The notes below the pieces were generated by a model. It saw only the letters and a list, made by a program, of their open reading frames with translations, had not been told where the DNA came from and made no database searches. Source: Clostridiales bacterium (GTDB lineage Bacteria; Bacillota; Clostridia; Clostridiales; Oxobacteraceae). Taken from it: 56,722 nucleotides of DNA. Location: assembly GCA_030016385.1 (NCBI GenBank), contig JASEJN010000015.1, positions 1 to 56,722 on the forward strand, in the 5' to 3' direction. Made by a program: the position numbers and the translations under genes. Of the stretch, positions 25,267 through 34,430 are shown in pieces. The number at the start of each line of letters is the position of its first letter. Position 1 is the stretch's first letter.

Positions 25267-25576
25267 GACTGTCCCCCATAGATCCTCATTTATTATGCCG
25301 TCTTCTGAAAACTTTGATCTTTCGGAAGGTTCCTATGTATTTTCTCAATCAATAAATAGCTTATCGAGTCCCTGAGTTTTGGTTTTCGCCATGATTATCA
25401 TCTCTATGCCTGTATATTTGTATATTATTTCAAAATATCCTTCAAATAGAATAACATTGTTAAATCGTCACTCATATTACGCCATTTCTGCTCGATCACT
25501 TGACGGGGACAGTCAATTTAATCTTTTGGACAAGCTAAAATTGTCTGCCATTTACAATCTATTATTAACCGTCCCC
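25267..25576. repeat. GGGACGGTTAA-family element R5 and related end, downstream of res
   Basis: GGGGACAGTCAATTTAA (25505) to TTATTAACCGTCCCC (ending 25576) is a short element with mismatched ends, its middle (TCTTTTGGACAAGCTAAAAT) matching R2. A separate GACTGTCCCCC at 25267-25277 is the inverse of the 25505 end, so the whole stretch may be a larger element with decayed interior. It ends four bases short of the res stop. The rest of 25093-25580 shows only short broken frames; an ATG at 25391 on the minus strand gives just MAKTKTQGLDKLFID before a stop. Confidence 0.6.
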
Positions 25577-25580
25577 AATT

Positions 25581-28550
25581 TTACAGGTCTGCATCCTCAA
25601 TAAATGCATTAAAATTATCTATTTCTTTGAATTTCACATCTTGCTTCAGCGCTTCAAAATGCTTGCGCCCGCATTGTATTTTATCTCTTTCAACAGGCCT
25701 CAGTGCCTCGGTGAATATATTCGCCTTGGTTTCTATTACAAAGTAAAGCTTATCTTGTCCGTCCTTTTCAATCAATATCGCCCAATCAGGATTATAAGAG
25801 CCGATAGGAGTCGGTATCTTAAACCAATCCGGCAGTTTTACGTATAATTTTATGCTTTTATTATTTTCAAAGCTTTCAGCAAAACTTTCCTCATTTTCCG
25901 AATCATAAACTACATATTGATATACCGACTTTTTGCTTTCTATCATATTCTTATAAAGATATCCTGTGAGTTCCTCATTTTCAAAAAGCTCCTGGGCATA
26001 ATAATCACTATCGCCTATCCTGGTGTATTTTATTCCATCCACTATCATAGACCTCAACTGTTCGGAAATAATGCGGCCTGTCTCTTCCATATACCTTTGG
26101 GGATTCTTTTTGAAAAGATACAGGGTCTTGCTTTTTATAAGTATTTCCACAATTGTCCTTCTTGTCAGATCTGTCTTATTTTGCAAAAAAGCAATTATGT
26201 CCGGAAGGTTTTCTTTTATATTGACCGCTTCAACAGTGGTCCTATCCGTTTCCTTTGTATCTACTCCGCCCGTGTCAATATTTAAATCTGCTTTTGTATA
26301 TACGAGCTTTGCCGAACTTACCTTCAAGTTTAACTGCATTTCCCTGCAGCATTTCCTGACCAGCTTTTCGCTGTCAAAATTCACAGAATAAACGGTCTTA
26401 TACTTGATTTTATCCCAGAGTTCCTTAAATTCAGGGCTTAGAAAAATTTGTTTATTCAATTTTATATTTCTTTTATCATCTCTATTTTTAATATTAATCT
26501 TACTGCATGCCTTTTCACATGTTGCAGCAATCAATCCCTTCACTTCCTCAAATTCTTTTGGAACTTCAAGTATATTATTCTTAAGAGCAGCTTTTAACTT
26601 TTCCTGAACTTTTCCATCTTCATCTATGTAACCGTATTGTTCAAAGCATTCATAAATTTTATCCGAGGCAGCCTGTCCAAGATATGAATAGCTTCCATCC
26701 TCTTTTTTTACAGATATATTGGCAAAAGAATATTTTTCAATCATTCCAAATTTGATTCCCTCGTCATCTTCGTATTCCTTCTGAAGATTTTCCGCAAAGC
26801 TTTCATAACTCTCATTTGCCATGACCGTAAGCGTATTTATATCTGATCCATACTGGCGTTCACCATTTTGGTTCACGCAAAGCCTTAAGCCCCTGCCTAT
26901 TTCCTGGCGCTTTTTTACTTCGCTGTGAGTTTCATTCAATGTACATATTTGAAAGACATTAGGATTGTCCCAACCTTCTCTAAGTGCAGAATGGGAAAAA
27001 ATAAAACGCAGCTTGGAATTAAAGCTTAAAAGCCTCTCCTTATCTTTCATTATCAAGCTGTATACATCATCATCGGCAGCAGTATTACCGCTCGTATCCT
27101 TCAATATTCCTTTTTTGTCCACAGCAAAATAACCGTTATGTACGCCCTCAGCAGGCGAATCTATATCTATGTCGTGGAAAAGCGTATTGTATTTAGGACG
27201 CCTGATTAACTCATTATAATTTTTTTCAAACATCCGAGCATATATCCCTTTATGCGGATTGCCATCCTTGTCATAATAACGGTAGTTTGCCACCCTGTCT
27301 ATAAAAAACAGGCTGAGGACTTTTATACCTTTTTTATTGAGAACAAGCTCCTTGTCTAAATGCTCCTCAATAGTTTTTTTTATTTGCTGATTCTTGATTT
27401 CCAGATCATCGATATCTCCAATGGCCTTCCCAATCCTGAGTATATCCGGCTTGCTGGTAAAGCTCACATATTCATTATCCTTTTCACAATAAATCTCATT
27501 TATTATATAGCCTTCATAAATGTCTCTTCCCCCGGACTTTTCATACAGGTCATCCCCGCTTTTAACCGTGACGGATTTTCTCTGCACCCTGCCTTTTTTA
27601 TCATACTTATCGATCTGTATCTTAGCTGTAATAGGCATCTTTTTATTGTTTACGGATATCAATTTCATATAAGCATTATTATGATAATCCTTCGATTCAA
27701 AACCCGCCACCTCTATCTGTTTTACAAGGCCCATCTGATAACTGTCTACAGCATCAAGCTTATACACCAAATTATGCTTTTCCACAAGGGTTGCAGAATA
27801 CCTTACGATGCACAATGGATTCAATGATTTTATAGCTTCCTTGGACTTTAAAGTGGTATCCACAGACTGAGGCTCATCTATTATTACAAAGGGATGAGTT
27901 TCCTCTATGAGCTCAATCGGCTTCATGCCGTTAAGCTTGTCATTGGGCCTGTGGATTATATTTGCCTTGCTTTCTTTTGTAATATCATCAAAACTGCGCC
28001 TGAATGCATCAATATTTATTATCATGATTTCGATATTATCGCTCACTGCAAAATTCCTGACCTGCTCAAGTTTGCTGCTGTCATAAATAAAATAATCATA
28101 TATCGTGTTATTATATAGGTTCTTAAAATGTTCGCCTGTAATTTGGAAAGACTTGAAAACCCCTTCTTTTATGGCGATGCTTGGCACGACGATTATAAAC
28201 TTTGAAAAGCCATATGCCTTGTGAAGTTCAAATATGGTCCGGGTATAAACATAAGTCTTGCCTGTTCCTGTTTCCATTTCCACATCAAAATCATATTGGT
28301 TCGGTTTCAGGACTTTAGTCTGTTCAAGTCCGTTTCTAAGCTGAACTTCCTGTAGATTTTTCAGTATTTCTTCCTCGTCAAGTTCCAGTTTGTTGCCTAC
28401 GCCATGTTCACTGTCAAAAAGGCCTACCTGACCGTTGTAAGCCGATACGGTAAAGTTCGACTGCATTGGAGTCTGGCCTTTAAAAATATCAACGATAGAG
28501 AAGACAGCATCCTCCTGATATTTTAAGTTGGCATCAAATTTTAATTTCAA
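25581..28550 (-). CDS. res: Type III restriction endonuclease subunit (Res)
   Basis: A 989-residue protein with the Res architecture. The SF2 helicase has Walker A EMETGTGKT at residues 91-99, the Walker B-like box FVIIDEPQSVD near 220, a YSATL motif III and a later SHSALREGWDNPNVFQICTL and EIGRGLRLCV. The C-terminal nuclease has the PD-(D/E)xK pattern NPDWAILIEK...FVIETKAN. It works with Mod to cut at sites away from the recognition sequence. The start is a TTG at 28550 with AGGGGGAACGGAG overlapping the end of mod; mod and res are 12 bp apart. The gene is complete. Confidence 0.93.
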   Translation of the reverse strand: MKLKFDANLKYQEDAVFSIVDIFKGQTPMQSNFTVSAYNGQVGLFDSEHGVGNKLELDEEEILKNLQEVQLRNGLEQTKVLKPNQYDFDVEMETGTGKTYVYTRTIFELHKAYGFSKFIIVVPSIAIKEGVFKSFQITGEHFKNLYNNTIYDYFIYDSSKLEQVRNFAVSDNIEIMIINIDAFRRSFDDITKESKANIIHRPNDKLNGMKPIELIEETHPFVIIDEPQSVDTTLKSKEAIKSLNPLCIVRYSATLVEKHNLVYKLDAVDSYQMGLVKQIEVAGFESKDYHNNAYMKLISVNNKKMPITAKIQIDKYDKKGRVQRKSVTVKSGDDLYEKSGGRDIYEGYIINEIYCEKDNEYVSFTSKPDILRIGKAIGDIDDLEIKNQQIKKTIEEHLDKELVLNKKGIKVLSLFFIDRVANYRYYDKDGNPHKGIYARMFEKNYNELIRRPKYNTLFHDIDIDSPAEGVHNGYFAVDKKGILKDTSGNTAADDDVYSLIMKDKERLLSFNSKLRFIFSHSALREGWDNPNVFQICTLNETHSEVKKRQEIGRGLRLCVNQNGERQYGSDINTLTVMANESYESFAENLQKEYEDDEGIKFGMIEKYSFANISVKKEDGSYSYLGQAASDKIYECFEQYGYIDEDGKVQEKLKAALKNNILEVPKEFEEVKGLIAATCEKACSKINIKNRDDKRNIKLNKQIFLSPEFKELWDKIKYKTVYSVNFDSEKLVRKCCREMQLNLKVSSAKLVYTKADLNIDTGGVDTKETDRTTVEAVNIKENLPDIIAFLQNKTDLTRRTIVEILIKSKTLYLFKKNPQRYMEETGRIISEQLRSMIVDGIKYTRIGDSDYYAQELFENEELTGYLYKNMIESKKSVYQYVVYDSENEESFAESFENNKSIKLYVKLPDWFKIPTPIGSYNPDWAILIEKDGQDKLYFVIETKANIFTEALRPVERDKIQCGRKHFEALKQDVKFKEIDNFNAFIEDADL

Positions 28551-28562
28551 TCTCCGTTCCCC

Positions 28563-30458
28563 CTATAGAGTAATAAATGAATCTTCATCAAGGCCGCCGG
28601 ATTTTAATATTTCCTTTATATTTGTCTTGCTGCTGTCGTCTTTGAATCCGTTGTCTTTAAATACGACTCTCCAGATTTCAGGTTTTAACTCGTCCTTGAG
28701 TTTAACCATGCCTTTTGCTGCAGCCGTGGTGATATCATCGTCAAGACATATCATAAGCGCGCCGTATCCTATAGAATATACTTTTTGATTGTCAAAATTA
28801 TATTCATCGATTTTATATGTCAAATCAAGCCCACACTTCAACATGATTTCATAAACCACATCAAGTTCAGTGCGCTCTTCCACATAATTGTCTATGTAAT
28901 CAGTAAGGCTTATTTCCAGATTATCATAATCAGGCTGCCATTTTTTAATATTGGAGCTGTCAAGTTTAAACACCTTAAATCCTATATCAAGATTTTGTGC
29001 TGTCAGGCCTGCCTCCTTTTTTATTTTCTCCCCTGCCCTGCGGATGCGTTCTTTGCCTATCTCACATATATTTTTATAACCTGCCTTGTAGGCTTCGCTT
29101 TTTTCGTCACAAGGCTCTGGAAGCTGCACCATTATAAACTTACGATTGCCGCCATCCTCGGCATTTAATTGCATAACAGCGTGAGCAGTGGTAGAGGAGC
29201 CGGAAAAGAAATCGAGAATAATTGCATCTTTACTTATATTTGTTGAAATACTTATTAAAAACTTAATGAGTGAAACAGGTTTAGGAAAATTAAAAATTTT
29301 ATTATTAAAAACAACTTCTAAATCTTTAGTTCCATCTTGATTAAATCCTATTGTATCTGGGAATTTAGTACTAACGACTGTATACCCAAACAAATCTCCT
29401 GATTTCTTTTCGTCATCCTCCTTAAAATACCGCAATACAGGCTTAGATATATTGAGAAAATCATAATCATCAGGGAAAACAATCCTATTTTGATTATAAT
29501 AATCTTTAAAAGTATCCTTAGTGATTCTCCAAACAGCGTTAGGATTTGCCCTATAAACTTTTCCTGTTTTAGGGTCTACCATATCAAAAAAACTATTCGG
29601 CCGTTCACTTGCTTTTTTTTGTTGACTCATATCATGAATTCTCCATGGTCTGTTAGGAAAGTCCGGAGATACATAATATTTTCTTTCATTTCCTACTATG
29701 CAAGCGATGAAAGAATTTGTCTTTGCATAACAAAGAACCCATTCATAATCCTGAGATACTCCAAATGGTACATCTGACTTTGCTGTTCTCTTTCTCCATG
29801 GAAAAGTTGCGACAAAATTATCCTCACCAAATATCTGATTGCATACCCTTTTAAGGTTGTCTTGTTCATTATCATCTATACTCACAAATATAACTCCATC
29901 ATCACTAATCAAATTCCTTGCCAACCTCAATCTCGGGTACATCATATTCAGCCAATCCGTATGATACCGTCCTTTAGATTCACTATTAGTGCTTATAGAA
30001 TTGCCCTCACCATCTATCTGTCCTGTTATTTTCTTATAGTTTTCAATATTATCTTTATAATTATCAGGATATATAAAATCATTCCCCGTGTTATACGGGG
30101 GATCAATGTAAATCATTTTAATCTTCCTATGATAGCTTTTTTGCAAAAGCTTCAATACTTCAAGGTTGTCCCCTTCTATGTAAAGATTCTGCGTCTTATC
30201 CCAATCCTTGCTCTCCTCTTTGCACGGACGAAGCGTTCCCGTTGAAGGCGTCTGCGCCAGACGAAGTGTCCTTCCCTTTCCATTCCATGTAAAGTTATAC
30301 CTTTCATTATCATCGTCCACATATTCCCCCAGATCCTGTTTGAGCTTTTCAAAATCGATTTTCCCTTCTTCAAACACATCAGGGAATATAGCTTTTATTC
30401 TTTCTATATTTTCTTCTGCCATGTCAGGAGTTTTCCCATCCAGTTTATGCTCATTCAT
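28563..30458 (-). CDS. mod: Type III DNA methyltransferase subunit (Mod)
   Basis: A 631-residue beta-class N6-adenine methyltransferase. Motif IV DPPYNTG is at residues 119-125, a target-recognition region lies between, and motif I appears later as ILDFFSGSSTTAHAVMQLN, giving the permuted order of type III Mod proteins. Mod alone methylates one strand; with Res it forms the restriction complex. GGAGGCAGC lies ahead of the ATG, inside the end of a truncated DUF4391-like ORF that it overlaps by eight bases. No in-frame stop or repeat tract for phase variation is visible. Confidence 0.93.
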   Translation of the reverse strand: MNEHKLDGKTPDMAEENIERIKAIFPDVFEEGKIDFEKLKQDLGEYVDDDNERYNFTWNGKGRTLRLAQTPSTGTLRPCKEESKDWDKTQNLYIEGDNLEVLKLLQKSYHRKIKMIYIDPPYNTGNDFIYPDNYKDNIENYKKITGQIDGEGNSISTNSESKGRYHTDWLNMMYPRLRLARNLISDDGVIFVSIDDNEQDNLKRVCNQIFGEDNFVATFPWRKRTAKSDVPFGVSQDYEWVLCYAKTNSFIACIVGNERKYYVSPDFPNRPWRIHDMSQQKKASERPNSFFDMVDPKTGKVYRANPNAVWRITKDTFKDYYNQNRIVFPDDYDFLNISKPVLRYFKEDDEKKSGDLFGYTVVSTKFPDTIGFNQDGTKDLEVVFNNKIFNFPKPVSLIKFLISISTNISKDAIILDFFSGSSTTAHAVMQLNAEDGGNRKFIMVQLPEPCDEKSEAYKAGYKNICEIGKERIRRAGEKIKKEAGLTAQNLDIGFKVFKLDSSNIKKWQPDYDNLEISLTDYIDNYVEERTELDVVYEIMLKCGLDLTYKIDEYNFDNQKVYSIGYGALMICLDDDITTAAAKGMVKLKDELKPEIWRVVFKDNGFKDDSSKTNIKEILKSGGLDEDSFITL

Positions 30459-30744
30459 TTGATGCTGCCTCCTTAATAAGTCTGTTCTTGGCCTCTTCCA
30501 ATCGTTTTATTTTTATATTCAATTCCATTTTATGGTTAAACTGGTCTTCTTTTTTAATGGAAGCTCTTAATGTGTCAATTTGAGTTTCTATGCAATTCAT
30601 CTCGTTTAAAAACTCTCTTGCCTTATCAGCGGACAGGTTTGTTGATTTACATAACATGCACTCTGCGTTATAAATGCATATCGCATCCACAATATCGCTG
30701 TAAAGAGCATAATAGTTTGTAAACCTCATTTTCATTGTTTCCAA
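30451..30744 (-). pseudogene. C-terminal remnant of a DUF4391-like protein
   Basis: A 97-codon frame starting at a TTG within the tail of the helicase remnant, in another frame. Its last 45 residues (IDTLRASIKKEDQFNHKMEL onward) resemble the coiled-coil end of DUF4391 proteins that accompany type III restriction systems, which are usually well over 200 residues. The first part is unfamiliar. It directly precedes and overlaps mod. It may be translated but looks like a leftover after a deletion that also removed the end of the helicase. Confidence 0.5.
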
Positions 30745-32683
30745 ACATTAAATTATCGAATTCACTGTCATCCATATCCATATCATTTATATTCATTTCA
30801 GGATCATATGTAAATCGGCCCTCATCTATCATTTTTATAGTATCTTTTATTTTATTTGTAATTTTTTCAACAGTTAACGCAAAGGAATTGATTGAGCTTT
30901 CCAAACGTTTTAAAATTCCCACACGCATGAGCCCTACTAAACTCTGCTCCCTGTCTATCTGACTGAATACGGACTGATTTGCTCCTACTGCCACATCATA
31001 TTTTTTCTCATATTCCATTCGCTTTTCAGGCAACAAATATCCTAAGGGGGAATATACGCATAAACTCAATCGTTTTATTAGTTTGTTTATTTTGCTGATG
31101 GGAGTAAATTCTCCCATAACATCGATTTCAGGATATTTATTTATTGGAGTCAGCCGCTTGGGAAATCTGCCGATTTCATCCATATTGTAATACTTTTCAA
31201 TATGCTTTCTTGAACGGGCTATAGTAATAGTATCAAGAAGTTTAAAATAATCTCCATCCATCATTTCCACAAAACAATCTGTCGTACGCTCCTTTTCAGG
31301 CAGCCGGATCCATTTATTATATACTGCTTAAGCCTTTCTTAACGTATTTTCTATGCTTGAAAGCTCTGAATCTTTGAAGGCGTCATCATGCCCTTCTGTG
31401 ATAAAAGCGATCTGATTTTTTATGTCATTCATCCTGTTGTTTACAGGCGTAGCTGAAAGCATTAAAACCTTTGTCTTCACACCTGATTTAATGATGTCAT
31501 TCATCAAGCGCTCATACCTTGTAGTCCTCCCTTTTACAGGAGGATTGTTCCTGAAATTGTGGCTCTCATCGATAACTACAAGATCGTAATTTGATCAGTT
31601 TACTGTAGACAGATTGATTTCACCTAAGTAACCGCTTGGCCTACTTAAATCCGTATGATTAAGCACATCATAATTGAATCTGTCTTGGGCAAATATATTT
31701 CTCCTGTCATTTTGAGTATATATTGTCCAGTTATCACGGAGTTTCTTGGGCACAAGCACCAATACCCTGTCATTTCTAAGCTCATAATATTTTATAATGG
31801 CAAGTGCTGTAAAAGTTTTCCCTAAGCCTACGCTGTCTGCAATAATGCAGCCATTATATTTTTCAATCTTATCAATTGCCCCCATAACGCCGTCTTTTTG
31901 AAATTCATAAAGTTTATTCCAAATGGCTGTGTCCTTAAAACCCGTGCGTGTTTTTATAATCATATCTTCGGTAAGTTCGCCCAAATATTGAGCGAATATA
32001 TTATACTTCGAAAGATCTATATCTATTGGTTTTATTTCAGGTTCACATATTTTAAAATCTTTTAGAGTCTTTCCATACTTTTCTATTATACTTTTAATTT
32101 TGCTTACTGTAATAATATTATTTCTATATGCATCATAAGCCATTTTAGGTACATTTAAAGAATGATACTTCCTTTTGTTAGGTTTTTCAAGTTCAATAAC
32201 ATGCTTTGACATTTCCATATCCAGCATGCTGTAATATTCAGTCATCCGTTTATCATAGCAAACAAGTTTTCCATATTCAGCATTTCCAATTATTTTTAAT
32301 TCAACAGACCTCTTCAGTATTGTTTTATAAGGAATTTCATAATCCATGCTCTCTGAAATGTTATTACGGTTGCATATTATAGTCTTATTTGAATCATTTT
32401 GTTTGAGATCTATCAAATGATAAAGTTCATGCGCCGCTGCAAAAACCTGATAATTTGCATTAAAATTTGTGTTTACAAATATCTGAATCGACTCTCCCTG
32501 CTTTCTTGTAAATCCAGCAACATTTTTCGTTTTCAAAGGATATAGCAATACGAATGAATTGTACGCGTTTTCAATTATACTAAATATTTTAAGCCCAATA
32601 GGGGATTCATCACCCAATTCATGTGCCTTACGCTGATAAAAAGCCCTTTCCTCAATTTTTTTGATTTCCTGAATTGGTAACAT
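30668..32683 (-). pseudogene. ImmA/IrrE-like peptidase joined in frame to a SNF2-type helicase, with two nonsense codons
   Basis: One continuous frame runs from 32683 to 30668 apart from two stops. Residues 1-220 resemble an ImmA/IrrE metallopeptidase (zinc motif AAAHELYHLIDL; part of the usual downstream region is missing). From about residue 230 it becomes the core of a large defence-type helicase: CIIADSVGLGKTFTALAIIK (Walker A), VLVLVPKKLRDNW, then DLVVIDESHNFRNN and VLMLSATPVNNRM after the first stop. The stops are a TGA at 31594 region (where homologous helicases would be expected to carry Trp, in TVN-stop-SNYDLV) and a TAA near 31330 (in LRKA-stop-AVYNKW). The helicase N- and C-terminal parts are absent. 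Non-functional as a helicase unless the stops are errors. Confidence 0.7.
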
Positions 32684-32692
32684 AAAAACCTC

Positions 32693-32851
32693 CTATATTC
32701 TTTCCAACATGTTCTTTAGTATTACTGCTTCATTCATCATGCTAATAACCATTTGGACTTCTTTAATATCTTCATCACTTAACTTTTTTTCTCTTTTCAT
32801 ATACATTACAATATCTTCCTGAGGATTATCGATACCCAAAATATAATCTGC
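32693..32851 (-). pseudogene. C-terminal fragment of an Xre-family repressor
   Basis: About 52 codons in frame ending at 32693: ADYILGIDNPQEDIVMYMKR, then KLSDEDIKEVQMVISMMNEA. DYxLG shortly after the helix-turn-helix is the usual linker of Xre/Cro regulators. The helix-turn-helix part is gone; a TAA precedes the fragment. Its stop lies just before the ribosome binding site of the ImmA/IrrE-like frame, the normal ImmR-ImmA type arrangement of a repressor with its cognate peptidase. Nothing identifiable lies from 32852 to 32976. Confidence 0.6.
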
Positions 32852-32976
32852 TTAGCAATACTCTAAACATAATTATCTGCAGATATTTCTATTAAGTTAA
32901 TTTACTTTTTATAAACGCCTGCCTTCTTAAAATAACTCTTTTAGAAAATATAGATAAATTTTATTATTAGTCCCAT

Positions 32977-34176
32977 TTAGTTCATTTGTTTATCCGGATT
33001 GGATTTTTTTAAAATGAGCCATACCCATATATAATTGGCTTCCAGTATGAATATTACTATTTTTAACAGTGTCAAATTATTTAATATACCCTTAAACAGT
33101 ATAAACGCCAAAAGTCCGGTGATTCTGCCTGCTGCAATCGGGAACTCACGATTGATTATGTATTCGACCCTGAACTTTTCATTGTTCTGATCGCTTTTTA
33201 TCACTTCAAAATACATGCTGTTCTGCACTATGCCTATCAAGGATTCAAACATTGAGCTGAGTATTATATAAAACAGAATTGTCAGGGTCGATATTTTAAA
33301 CAGTAATCCTGCAACTGACAGCACCACAGCAAATGTACTAAACTGTAAAATGCCGTATCTGTTTTTTATATCAATCCTTCTTCCAATAATATATATAATT
33401 AAAATGGAAGAGATGCCTGCAAGGGACGAAAATGCTCCAATACTGAATTCACTATTTGTCTGAATATACAGCAGAAGATTTATCAGGAATGATATGATGA
33501 TGGCTTTCATAGCGGTCAATCCATACGTAATGTTCATCATCATCCTTCTCTTATCTTTTCCCCGAAATAATTCCGATATTTCATATGGAGTCGCTTTATT
33601 ATTGACGTGGATTTTCAAAGTCATAATTATGGACGCAGCATAAAGCAAAACAGAACATGAAAACACCACGCTATATCCTGCCTGTGATGGAATCAGCATA
33701 AGTATGATTCCTGTAATAAGAGGCGCAGTTAGTACGGAAACATTTGAAAAAATACTGTTATAACTGAATATAATAGAATACTCATCCTGCTTTGAAAAAT
33801 CATACATCATCGTATGCATTCCCATAGCATATAAAGATGCGGACATGCCTTTTATTCCTCCGATTAGCCACAAATATTTTATAGAATCTGTTTTCAAATA
33901 TAAGAGCAGCATATAGAAAAACACTTCAAGGATAATTCCAATCCTGTATGATAAAACCGCACTTTTACGCTTGATGATCCACCCGGCAGCAATACATACG
34001 ATAGGAATAATAAACGAATAATACATGTTATACCATGCGACATCAATTATGTTATGTCTGGCTTTCCATAAATATATGTTTATAAAGATTCCAGATAAAT
34101 TCATAGCAAAATAATAAATGGCGAGCGATGAAAGATAAAACTTCATATTCTTATTAAGATTAATAAAAGATTTCAT
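32977..34176 (-). CDS. MFS transporter
   Basis: A 399-residue membrane protein with 11-12 predicted helices, starting FYLSSLAIYYFAMNLSGIFI. The loop after helix 2 (GWIIKRKSAVLSYRIGIILE) and the central cytosolic loop match the major facilitator layout. No substrate signature is recognisable. It follows the glycan-degradation genes on the same strand but a terminator at 34311-34331 separates them, so it may have its own promoter. Confidence 0.7.
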   Translation of the reverse strand: MKSFINLNKNMKFYLSSLAIYYFAMNLSGIFINIYLWKARHNIIDVAWYNMYYSFIIPIVCIAAGWIIKRKSAVLSYRIGIILEVFFYMLLLYLKTDSIKYLWLIGGIKGMSASLYAMGMHTMMYDFSKQDEYSIIFSYNSIFSNVSVLTAPLITGIILMLIPSQAGYSVVFSCSVLLYAASIIMTLKIHVNNKATPYEISELFRGKDKRRMMMNITYGLTAMKAIIISFLINLLLYIQTNSEFSIGAFSSLAGISSILIIYIIGRRIDIKNRYGILQFSTFAVVLSVAGLLFKISTLTILFYIILSSMFESLIGIVQNSMYFEVIKSDQNNEKFRVEYIINREFPIAAGRITGLLAFILFKGILNNLTLLKIVIFILEANYIWVWLILKKSNPDKQMN

Positions 34177-34310
34177 AAATTTCCGTCCTATTCAATTTAA
34201 ATTTTAATGCTCATTGTTTGGCTATCGAAATTACCCTATTTTCCAGCAACATGTTTGATTATACAATATGTTTATGATTTTTCATAGAGCATAATTTTTG
34301 CGGGCAAAAG

Positions 34311-34331
34311 AAAAAGAAGAGGCAAAGCCTC
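34311..34331 (-). terminator. Rho-independent terminator after the URO-D-like gene
   Basis: On the minus strand GAGGC-TTT-GCCTC (34331-34319) is followed by TTCTTTTTCTTTT. It ends the glycan-utilisation operon about 100 bp past the stop at 34431. Confidence 0.7.
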
Positions 34332-34430
34332 CTCCAATCATATAAATCAAACTGAACCGCCCCAAGTCACTTTTCTCTCAAAAAGTGCATGTCGCCACGA
34401 GGAAGATATGTTTCATCCATATACAACAAC

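Noticed and set aside
25267..25520. Remnant REP-associated transposase between GACTGTCCCC-type ends
   Set aside because: The frames between are short and show no recognisable transposase residues.
25917..26391. Two overlapping 122-codon plus-strand ORFs
   Set aside because: Antisense to the res gene, with hydrophobic/aromatic composition typical of shadow frames.
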